A stretch of 64,000 nt of DNA from Lineus longissimus (lineage: Eukaryota > Nemertea > Pilidiophora > Heteronemertea > Lineidae): NCBI RefSeq assembly GCF_910592395.1, contig NC_088311.1, positions 22,786,646 to 22,850,645 on the forward strand, in the 5' to 3' direction. Shown one piece after another: positions 1 to 10,500 of this stretch. The notes beneath the pieces were generated by a model. It saw only the letters and a list, made by a program, of their open reading frames with translations. It ran no database searches and was not told the DNA's origin. Every line of letters begins with the position of its first letter. Positions within the stretch are counted from its first letter, which is position 1. The translations under genes and the position numbers were made by a program.

Positions 1-1376
1 GCCAAAAAGAATTTCCAGGACCAAATTTCACTTAGGAATTTCAAGACCGACAACTTTTGACCAAGACACTCCAGATGAAACCTCTCTACTCTCTCAATCC
101 CTAACTTGTTTTAGACCAAGTAGCGATTAAAAAAATTTGCCCAATTTCAGCCCGGGGGTCCTAAACAATCGAAATTCAGAGGAAATCAATCCACTTACCT
201 GTATAAACGAATTCCAATACATACACGTGTTGAATACACAATAACAAGAATGTCCAATAATGTTCAACAACTGGTAATCAAAACTTAACCCAACTACACT
301 CCGCCTTCGCCAATTCTGATAAACTTGAGGATAATATGATATACTCCATACGAAGAAATAAGACCAGCCCATAACTATACTCAGATACCCCAAATAGACG
401 TTCTCAACAATTTTGATGTGGACATGGGCTTTGTAAAGTTTTCCTAATTCGGTGGATTTTGATTTGAAAGTGAGTGTGCAGTGTCCAACATGTCCTCTTG
501 AGTGCAGCGGAATGAACAGAGCTCGCGTGGAATAGGCTGGAATGATAATGCTCTCCATCGTCTCGACCATGTGCCCCTCACTGAACACTAGCTTTAACTT
601 GGCAGATTCTTTCAGCTCATATCTGAAATTATTGAATTGGAAACAATATCACAACTACAGTACAGGTATACGCAGAGCAAGAACTGGCTACAAGTACATT
701 TCAAAGATCATTCACTACTCAACTGTGCACAGTCATCATACATCATGTTCATTGTACATAGGTTACTCTAGAATCTGACAGCGGTTTTTGTTCACTTTCT
801 GTATAAAGATTCACAAAGAAGTGATTTCTATTAGCCTAATTTTCCACAAACTTCGCAAATGTTTACTTTTCTGAAACAAAATCTCATCACAAATTTCTGT
901 CTTCATGTACCCCGTACAGTCATTTTGGCCTACTCACTTTGGTTGAATGCTGATGTAACTACCAGAATTCTTTTCAAATATAACTGTCTCAGCTGAGAGG
1001 TGGAGGGGTGAATCTGAAGAAAAAAATTAAATTAGAAGTTTCAGAGAAACAGCTGGTTCGACTCTTGACTCGAATCTCAACCAACCATGAAGCCACATAA
1101 TATCTGACAAATCCAATACATGCTTGGCGGAGACTAAGTGGCCTTAAAATCTAGTAATAGGCATGTTTTTCTTGAAGACATAGTCTATTCTTAAGAGCAG
1201 ACACCAAAATCAACTATCGTTCTGAAAATAAGTTGCATAGTATTGTACCTACCTGATTGTTCCCAAACATTTCCTAATAATTGGTTGAATAGGAATAGGC
1301 ATAGAAATCCTATAAAGACTATTAACAAAATGAAATCTCGCTGAGAGAACGGTCTCCGACCCAGCGACAGCAACAT
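1..1376 (-). CDS. CTNS: Cystinosin, lysosomal cystine/proton symporter (5' part only)
   Basis: Cystinosin exports cystine from the lysosome with protons. Three coding exons are seen on the minus strand: 1376-1253, 1013-938 and 622-199. They join in frame (phases 1, 2, 0) to give 208 residues. The gene then continues past the left edge, so its last transmembrane helices are missing here. The start is the ATG at 1376, followed by a hydrophobic signal-like segment (LLIVFIGFLCLFLF). A lumenal domain rich in beta-type sequence follows, then the first PQ-loop repeat, with the diagnostic YYPQVYQNWRRRSV block and SFDYQLLNIIGH. Family proteins are about 370 residues, so a little over half is present. 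The donors read GTAGGT, GTGAGT and GTAAGT. The match to the PQ-loop block of animal cystinosin is strong. The reading of the lumenal part rests on frame continuity. Confidence 0.9.
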
Positions 1377-2649
1377 TTTGTGGAGTCAGTCAGTGTCACC
1401 ATTAGCTGCTTATACGTACGCAGTGGACATTCCTGCAACGAGAAAAACATCCATGCTGACTCCAAGGGCTAGGATCCAAGCAATGTGTTCGTGCGATACC
1501 AACGGGTTTGTTATACCATCGGCCCACTACCTACTAGGCCGACATCTAGCCTACTACATGATGTAGCCTACTCTAAAAAAAGTGTCTAGACTATAGCCCT
1601 GCATGCATGCCTGGACTGATTTAGCAGGGCGGCTGACCTCACCTACTGAGCTGAGACTACCAAGTCCTACTCCTAGGCCTACTGGTACTTACTGAGTACT
1701 CATCATACCGAATAGGCCTACATGATAAAAAATTGAGGAAGGTGATTGAGAATGAGATGATTATTCATTGGTAGATAAACAATACGATCAATCAAAGAGA
1801 TTGAAAACTAACATTTCTTCTTCGGTTTGCTCAAACTGCTTGTCAATATGTCAGTACACTGCAGTATGCATATCACAAGCATGCACTACAGTGAAAAACA
1901 AGGTACAGCGATTTTCATTGGTTAAAATTGTTCAACGTCGCACAATTTGTCCAATAAAATTCCCTTTAAGAAATTGTGCCACTAGAGGCGCTTACCTATT
2001 AGGGGTCACAATTTTTTTTCATATTTTGGCATTTCATCTGTGTAAATAAGAAATCAGTGTAAGTATGTTGTAATAGAAAACAAGTTTCAGTTCTCCTAAC
2101 ACTACGCTGTTAAAATAATCGAAACGATATTCGGTTTTGATTTGCTCTCAAAATATTTAGCCTGCAATCACTTATCCGCCAAATGATAACTCGCGAATAT
2201 GTTGAAGTTGGCCATACTTTGTCCGAGAATAGATGCTATTGACATTTTCTGATGGACATTATCATGCTAATAGAATGGAGCCAGCAAGGTGCAGGGTTGT
2301 TCTGCTGCATTGTATTGTTACTTGTTCACTGTCAGTGGAATAACGACAGACAACACTGTCGCTGATGTGAGTGACTCGAGTGACCGCACAGACGCTCACG
2401 CTGCCAGCCCCTGCCACACTGACTGAGCGGAACTCTCTCTGCACTGTCAAGTTGGGCAAGTCAAGTTTCAGTAACGGGTAAATAATGTCAGATATTTTGT
2501 AGCTAACCTTCCAAAGACAAGAAATCTTTTGTACAGTCTGAGATCAGATAGTACACATGGCACTATATTTGTATTACCTTCCAGACTGATTTCTCTTGGA
2601 TAAGACCTATATTTCCTTCATTTACATTTTCAGCTAGATAACCAGCACC
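1377..2649. other. Intergenic region between divergent CTNS and NDUFS5
   Basis: No coding sequence is evident here. The two flanking genes diverge, so the region should hold both promoters. A likely non-coding first exon of NDUFS5 ends near 2477 (donor GTAAAT), with an acceptor at 2633 just before its ATG. The stretch 1560-1730 is full of the short word TAGGCCTA and variants, a repeat word common in some marine invertebrate genomes. No TATA box stands out. Confidence 0.4.
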
Positions 2650-3312
2650 ATGTCGAGGGCTCCAATTTTCGACACTCCATTCACTCGTCTCACTGAACAT
2701 TGGTTCACTGCCCAGTCGTCTCGCCAGTGTGCAATATTTGAGCAAGATTTTTACCGGTAAGCATTGCAGTACTTGTAACAACAAAACAAAATAGGTGACT
2801 AGAACTTAGAAGTAGAACTCTCATTATTAATGAGAGCATTCCAACCCTGTTGAAATTGACTGCCATTGCCATGCATCCATGATTTTCATGCTGATTTGCT
2901 TTCATCCATGTTTTTTGCAGATGTGCTGCAGCTGTTGGTCAGAGGCGGACTATAGAAGCCTGTGGAAAAGAAATGGAAGACTTTCAGGAATGCGTGAAGA
3001 GGAACAAGCAGGTATGTTCACCTGCCAAGTTTTCATTTTTTAATTGAAAAGTGAGTTCTAGACGAATCCCTGGTCAACCAATTTGTTAGAGGTCACAGTC
3101 CCACCCTTGACCTCCGAATCATGAGACTGGTGTTCTAACTACTATATGACTATTATCCCATTCTTGTGAAGTCTTATAGCTCTAATCACTTCATGTTCTC
3201 ATTTTAGTGGAAAAGATACGATGAAATGCAGAGGGTAAGGAAAGAAAAGAAAGTTGGGTATGAAGAAAAACCACTGGATGATTCGTATATACCACCGAAT
3301 AGGAGAGTTTAG
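2650..3312 (+). CDS. NDUFS5: NADH dehydrogenase (complex I) iron-sulfur protein 5, 15-kDa subunit
   Basis: This is an accessory subunit of mitochondrial complex I, imported into the intermembrane space by the disulfide relay. The exons are 2650-2756, 2921-3011 and 3208-3312, 303 nt in all, giving a 100-residue protein (human about 106). It shows the twin CX9C signature: CAIFEQDFYRC followed by CGKEMEDFQEC. Charged residues follow, and a C-terminal SYIPPNRR resembles the proline-rich tail of the family. The ATG is preceded by a clean acceptor (TTTTCAG) at 2633, implying a non-coding first exon. A polyadenylation signal AATAAA lies at 3689-3694. It converges on ORC1 downstream. The call rests on the spacing of the four cysteines and on overall similarity; other twin-CX9C proteins are less similar. 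Confidence 0.88.
3060..3165 (-). repeat. tRNA-like (SINE-head-like) sequence in NDUFS5 intron 2
   Basis: Read on the minus strand, the segment has an A-box-like AGTAGTTAGAACACC, an anticodon-loop-like TCTCATGATTC and a degraded T-arm region (GGTCAAGGGTGGGACTG). This layout is typical of tRNA-derived SINE heads. It is diverged and no body or tail was delimited. Confidence 0.35.
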
Positions 3313-4566
3313 ACATGTCCATGGAAAGGAGTACATGGAATACATGTATAGACTATTTTGATCTCCTTGTTGTGTGACAAAATGATCCTCATGTTTTGAG
3401 GAGATACATTTCTAATTTCTGGTGTCCTCAGAAGATCTTTCAAAGGAGGAACAATGTTTACTTTGGACCAACAAGAAAACAAAGTCAGAGAGGATGAAGG
3501 AAGTTTGATTCATAATGACTGGATTGTGTGCTCGTGACATGATCAAGATAATGTCACATCCTGTAGTCCTAAGATGCTTGCCATCGTTCCATTGCTGGTC
3601 CAAAATGTCTCATTTGTCAAGGTATCTAAACCAGGTCCTCAACAAAAACAGGAGAAGTTACTGTGTGCTTGCTATGTTAACAGTTGTAAATAAAGAATTT
3701 GTAGATATTGGAAGAACTTCTTACTATGTTTTATGTTATGCTTCTGCACAATTGCAGTTTCTTATCTCCGACTTGGGATTTGTGAGAGGATAAATGGGGC
3801 TTCATGTTCCAGTCAGTTGGTCCCAATGTCTGAACTCCTGATTACGGCCAAATACATTTTACCTATCTTCAAAAGGATGCATTCTGAGTCATCAGAGTTA
3901 ATCGGTCCGTTACCTCCCCTCCGGGACAGCGGAGTGGACCAACATTTCAGTTGTCACGAGTGTCAACGATGTCATAGGTTGTGACAAACACCAAGGAACT
4001 GGATGATCTCCACTTTGAGACAGATGTGATACACAAGGAGAAAGTAAAAAAATAACTTTATTATCAATCACAAAGCATACAGAATGATAAAGACAATTAC
4101 ATATACATCGACAGTGCTCATATAAACATGATTTATACATAAGAAAAAGTGACACATTCAAGCACTATGCAAACAAGGGATTTAAATGCGATTACAATCA
4201 CTGCTTTGTGTGACAAGAGGATCTCTCATCTGTGGGTAAAACCGGTAATCACTGTGTTTGTGACTGTCGCTGCGACCCGCAATGACCAAGCAAGCGAGCG
4301 TCAGTAAGACAAGATTACAGAACAAAGCAAGTTCATGGTTATCACTGCACATGCATCAAAAGTGACCTTATTTAATGTAACATGCAAAGAAGAAATTTCC
4401 AAACAGCACCAAAGAAAATGTAAACCAACAAATTGAATTGACATAAATGACATCTCCAAATTTAGTAAAGCAGAATGAAGCCATTCTTTTGGGGGGGGGG
4501 GATGATCCATAAACGCAAGAATCACTTTTTGATGCAAAGATCGATTCTTCTCGTTATCTCACAAGC
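3313..4566. other. Convergent intergenic / 3' UTR region of NDUFS5 and ORC1
   Basis: No coding exon is seen. The NDUFS5 3' UTR should end soon after the AATAAA at 3689-3694. For ORC1 on the minus strand, a reverse AATAAA (TTTATT on plus) lies at 4057-4062, suggesting a ~500-nt ORC1 3' UTR. A run of G (about 11) lies near 4491-4501. Confidence 0.45.
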
Positions 4567-7500
4567 TTATTTGTAACTGATCTGGAAGTCCCTCAGTGCG
4601 TATTGCAGCTCGTCTGGGCAGATATTCAATCGTATCTTCTGCATGTTATCCTGCCTGCCATGTTCAAGGAGTAGAATTCTGAAGCTGCCCAATCTTGAAG
4701 CAAGTGCAGCTGCTTCTGAGGGCGAGCTAAGTGGGACACCTGAAGAGGAGAAATTGTTAATAGAGCGAGATATCCTTGAGCTGCATGGGGTCGTGAACAA
4801 TCTCAAACTTACTGTGCTAACTTCTTTCTGTATTCACAACTACACATTTCAGAGACAATGTCCCTCTTCTAAACCACTGATACAATCAAGAAATGTGCTG
4901 CTCCAGTCTTTGTCATCTGGGCTCATTCGAAAGAAACAGAGAAGTGGAACCTCCCTGCAAACACCTCTCTATTAAGGACTCTCATAAAAAGAAAACTCAC
5001 CATAAAATCTGCAAAGAGATAAATGCTGGCTGACGACTTTGCTGAATACAGCCTCTTCCAGCCCGGAACGTTCAAATTCGGACACCAACGCTTGAAGGAA
5101 CAGCTTCTCGGCATCGGAACAGGACCTGAAGCAATTAACGATGATGAAATAACGGCAGGGTTGGCGCGCCTGTTCGCACTTTTACCACTTGCGAATGCTG
5201 CACATGAGTGGCGAATGTAAAACAATGTCTGGCTAAAAATTTTGCGAATTCAATTTGAAGTGCCATGATTTGGCGAAAGAGTAATAGTGTTGTGCGAATA
5301 TTGATCAAAGTCTATCAAAAAGATCCACTTCCACACCAAATGCATCAAGGAACGATCGTTAGTCAGTCAAACTTTATCATATTTGCGGGCGGCCGCGCTT
5401 TCACACGTTGTTGCAATCGTCTGCATTGTAGTGTTACCAGTTGCCGCTAGTGATTTTGGTGGCGCTGCTGGTCGCCGTACGCATACATTATCGGCTAGTT
5501 TCCCGCTCGCTTTGTTGCCATGGAGTCTCCGGTCACGTGTTCCTCGAATCGTTCGTTGATTTGCTAGTCTCAGTACTGGCGGGCTGTCATTCTCGCACAT
5601 GTTACTGTGGGCTGGGTCGACCCCAAGATCGACAAACGATGGGCAATGGCTAGAGCTGACTCAATATGGCTAAAAGTGACAGCCACTTGACTAAAAAGTG
5701 GCTAAATTCACAGCGCCAACCCTGAATAGGCCTACCCATCATGAAATATATGTAGGCAAAAGAAAGATTTGTCCACTCTTTACACGCTATTTATTTTGGA
5801 CACCATTCCCCACAAAACGGTGAAGCAGGCCTACAATACCAAATTGCTCATGGTTTTCACTTGGATTGCGTCTTCTTGTACGAATGTAAGCATTCCTTCA
5901 GGAATTACTGATGCCCTTCACCTGAACCACTATCTGACACCAGTTCACCACTTGACTTACTTTAGAGCCTGAATAATCGGAGATGAGAACATCTCTTTGA
6001 TGGCTTTCTCAACGTGAAGCATGCCGACTAAACCAGACTTCTTCCTGGGGCTGAGTGGACCGCTTTTACATTCTGTGATCTCTGTGGCACGTCGGCAGAT
6101 GTCCAGAGCACGACGAGCATCCCCGGAGACGGCAGCAACCTGTAACGTTCAAGACAGAGATTTGATTTGAGGATGGTAAACTGGCCACGCCACCAAATGT
6201 TTTGAGAAGCGAAATTGACAAATGGCTACGGATACGCACCTTTCTAGCCACTAGCTGGATAGCATCTTCATCGAACGCCTTCAGATCACGGATCCTCGAG
6301 AGCACGATTGTCTGCAGCTGTTTGTGTGTGTATGGTTGGAAAGTCATCCTGGTCAAGCCCTAAAAAAGAACAACATTATTTAGAGATATATTGCAAATCG
6401 CAGGATGGCACTCATTGACATTGGGAATAGCAACCTGTCAAGCACGTTTTTGGATTTCTGTCCAAGCTTAAAAGAGCAGTGACACTTCACTTGACGAGCA
6501 GAGGAACCAAGCACTGACTAAGTTGAAAGTTGAGTCATATGCTCTACCACCACACCAGTTGTCTCAACGGTCAACTGCCCCACTTACCAAGCGGCTGGAT
6601 ACCCGATTCATCATGACCCGCTCTGGTAAATCCATGGTATTTGCAATGGCTAATACGACTAGTTTGGCATGGGGTCGGGTTGGCCAGTCGAAGAGATTAT
6701 ACAGCACATTCTGTTTTCGGTTGCACAGGAGATCAAGCTGGAATAATAGGGAAGAGATTATTTTGAATTTGATTGTCACATTGTGAGTCAAATGGAGTCA
6801 AATCTAAATATGCATGGATGGCTTGATGCCTCCTCATTTTCCAGCAAGGGAGTGCCATGATTACTACTATCCTGCCTAACTGTCGACTCAGGCCACTAAA
6901 TCAGCCAGGCAAACACAAAATGACTTAGTCATACATGTAATAGGCACCAACTAGAAAGTGAAAGGATAGCCGTTACCATATATCAAGAGAAAACTACTTC
7001 ATCAAAATGTTATCTGAAGGTATACCTCGTCAACTAACAGCACCGTTGTGATGCGTCTTACACCAGATGAGCTGAATCGTTTATCTAACAACGCACATGC
7101 ATGAGTCGATGTCACTTTATCACCAGTGAGTTGCTGAAATGGAAGGAAATCTGGGTTACCAAAACAGTTTTTAGTGGTCAAGCTCGTGACAGAAGTACCG
7201 TAAATGGGGAGAGCTTGCAATACCCTTCATACATGTCATAGGGTGATGCCTTCCTTCTGGCTTTCAGTGCCATCTGTCAAAAGTGAATTCTCATCAGGTT
7301 GCTGCCTCGTATGGTTTTCAGTAACTTTGTTTAGCAACGGAATGAGTTGTTGGCCGATAGACAATTTGTAGATGTAGACGGCTGCCTCCTCAAAGCGTCC
7401 TTACCAAATAACTGAATAAGGTGAGCAAAGGCATAATAAGGAGATGGGTACATGTATAAAACAGACCTTACCTTATGTATCTGTACATAAGCCTGATGTG

Positions 7501-10500
7501 GATCAGTCAGCTTCATGCCATTGATTTCTATGTAATTGAAGTCAGGAATGTGTCCAGCCTGATTCGTTGCTTCAAGCTGTCTGATGACCTCATGGACAGT
7601 TGCTGTCTTACCAGTACCAGGAACTCCAGATATATACATACAACTGCAGGACAAAGTTTTCAGAGTGTAACAGAGTTCTGCAACCAAAGTTGAAGCGGGC
7701 CGTTCACAAGACGCATGCCTTTACCACTAAGCCATCGGGATCGTTGTATGAGAGGCAATGAAGACCGCCTTTGCACTCAAAATGACTCTGCTTTATCAGC
7801 GAGTACTTCAAACACCATCACACCACAGCTGACCAGCAAACATTATGCAGAAACATAGCCAACCTTACCCTCCAGTTCCATCTGAAACCTTGCCTTCAAC
7901 AAAGGAATAGATGTCATTGAATTCTTGATCGCGACATGGCAGACTCTCTGGTACTACTGACACATGCAACCTGAAAGGGATAAAGATATTGCCAAGTCAC
8001 AGGAATTAGGAATCCAGCTACGTGAGTCCCCAACTGTACACACTGCCAACTTCACTTTCAGACTGTCTTCCACCTGGTTCTGTACGATCAGTGGTGATAT
8101 AAATGTAGTAAGTATTGAGGTGATGTCGTTGTACAGATAAAGAAGCACCATAAAGTACAAAACTTCAAACTGACCTTGCCCTAGCTTCTTCCAAGACTGT
8201 TCCAGGTTCTGCACAAGGTCTTGACCGATTTGGCATACTTGGCGTCCGTGGCACAGATCTAGGCGTTGCTATCTTCTTGGCAGGCGTCAAATACCCCTTC
8301 TTCAATGGCGTATTCATGGGAGAATTATTTCGCGATTTCGACTTCGAAGGTGTATAAACATCATCACACATGTCAGGGATAACAGATCGACGAGATTTAC
8401 TCTTCGATGTTTGCAATAGTGGGACGTCTTCCTCAATATTGAAGAGACGACTTTCGTTGTAATTTATCACAGCTATAGATCTTCTCGACCGACTTCGAGG
8501 CGTTGGTTGACTTCCCTGCCTCCTTTCTTCATTATTCATAACAGCTATAGACCGCCGAGATTGTTGTTTTTGTTGTTTTGCTGGAGTGTCGCTCCTTTCC
8601 TTTCCTTTGCTTGACCATGACGAAGTGAATCGCCCACTGGCTTCTCTCTCTTGACTGGAAGATAAGAGAAACACATCATGCATCAGAAATTCTAAAATTA
8701 ATGCATCAGAAATTTTGCAAATAGCAAGTTGATCCCATACATGTACATGGATTATGTTAGGACAATTCCGAAACATTTGAACCCTGTCGAATTCAAAACT
8801 AGTTGGTATCATAAAGAGTGAATAAAGAATCGTCTTTTTTTCAGAAAGATGTGGCTCTGTTGTGTAGAACTTGATATTGTTTATACATTGCTTACACTTA
8901 CATAAAATCTAAACTCTTCCTAGCAGCAGAACTGTTTCGTCTTTTTGATGAGTCAACCTTACTCGTACTGGCTGCCTTTTTCACCTTGGAGAGAACCAAT
9001 TTCGGTGTACCAGGAACTGAAATACAGGCGTATGGAAGTTGAAATATTCTTTTTAGCTCACCTCTTAGCAGAGGTGAGCTTATCCCATACCGTGGCGTCC
9101 GTCGTCCGTCGTCGTCGTCGTCGTTGTCGTCGTCCGTCGTCCGTTAGCAGGGCACGTTTCGTAACTGTTAGAGCTATTGAGTTGAAACTTGGTGCACATG
9201 TACCCTTATGTAATGACACCTTGGAGACCAAGTTTCGGTCCGATTCGTTTCATGGTTTGGCCACCAGGGAACCAAACGTTAAAAGTGAAAATATGCAATA
9301 TCTCCCTTAATAGTAGTCGGGAAATTTTGAAAAAAATACGGTAGGTACTTCTAGCAAAGGTGCATCATATATCCTCCGGGTTTTTGATTTGACCTCCTTT
9401 TCAAGGTCACAGAGGTCAAATGGTGTAAATTGGCCGTTAGGATGTAACGATGGCACGTTTCTAAACTGTAATGACTATTGATACCAAATTTGGTACACAT
9501 TTACCCCTTAGTCAGGTGATCTCAGGGACCGAAGTTTGGTCCAATATGATTCACCACTTGACCACCAGGGGGCAAAATCCAAAAACCTTAAAAATGTGAT
9601 TATTCCTTAACTTCTTGCCCGATTGCCACCAATTTGATATCATGGGTACATCTAACCACCATACAGTATATGTCACACAGGTTTTTAATTTGACCTTCTT
9701 GTCAAGGTCACAGAGGTCAAATGGCGTAAATTCGCCGTCAGGCCGTAACTATGGCACGTTTCTTAACTGCAATGACTATTGATCACAAATTAAGTACTCA
9801 TGTACCCCTTGGTCAGGTGATCTCATTCTCAGGTACCGAAGTTTGGTGCGATCTGATTTGCCGTTTGGCCTCCAGGGAGGGGGCCAAATCCTAAATTCTT
9901 CAAAATGCCATTATTCCTAGTAATGACTTGCCCGATTGGCACCAATTTTGTATCATAGGTACATCTAATTCTAACAACCATTCAATGTGTCACCCAGGTC
10001 TTCTTTGATTTGACCTACTTTTCAAGGTCACAGAGGTCGAATGTACTGTAAATTGGCCATTTTGGGGAAATTGTAATTGCTTGGACCTACATCAAACCTA
10101 ACACTACGTGACACAATACCATGCTCTTTATCCATCGTTCCTCCACATGAGGTGAGCACAATGGCCCTGGCCATTTCATTTTTCATCCTAGGTCGACTTC
10201 CTGGGGGTGCACATGAACATTAGTCACATCATAAACCCTTTTTTTTCATGTCACCAGGTGCGCGACCAGAGAACTACAATACTCGAATGTACGCAATGTA
10301 TTTCAAAACAACTCATTTGAGGAGACGAAGTCCAACTTTTGCTTACACTACTCATATAGTTCAACTTGAAAATGATAAAAAATGATAAAAATATAGAAAT
10401 ATCTAAAAAAAAACATCAGCGAAGGTAAGTTTTCCTGTCATCCAAAAGCTGATTCGACAAATCACAGATGCTTAGTCACAGTCCCAGCCCTGCTCAGGAA

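Larger units (their letters stand above)
9056..10175 (+). repeat. GGTGAGC-type dispersed repeat with three internal ~310-bp units (ORC1 intron 6)
   Basis: The element opens with a hairpin, AGCTCACCTCTTAGCAGAGG followed by TGAGC, and then a GTC-rich microsatellite (9098-9143). Three diverged units of roughly 300 bp follow, each carrying GGCACGTTTC, ACATGTACCC, a GATCTCAGGGACCGAAG-like block and CAAGGTCACAGAGGTCAAAT. It closes near 10150 with GAGGTGAGCACAATGGCC. Repeats of this style, with long gene-free text flanked by GCTCACC/GGTGAGC, are frequent in marine invertebrate genomes. No open reading frame of meaning is present. Confidence 0.65.

Noticed and set aside
8945-9310. 121-codon frame in ORC1 intron 6
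   Set aside because: It is made of the GTC microsatellite and dispersed repeat text ([11 protein letters not shown]). It is not a protein.
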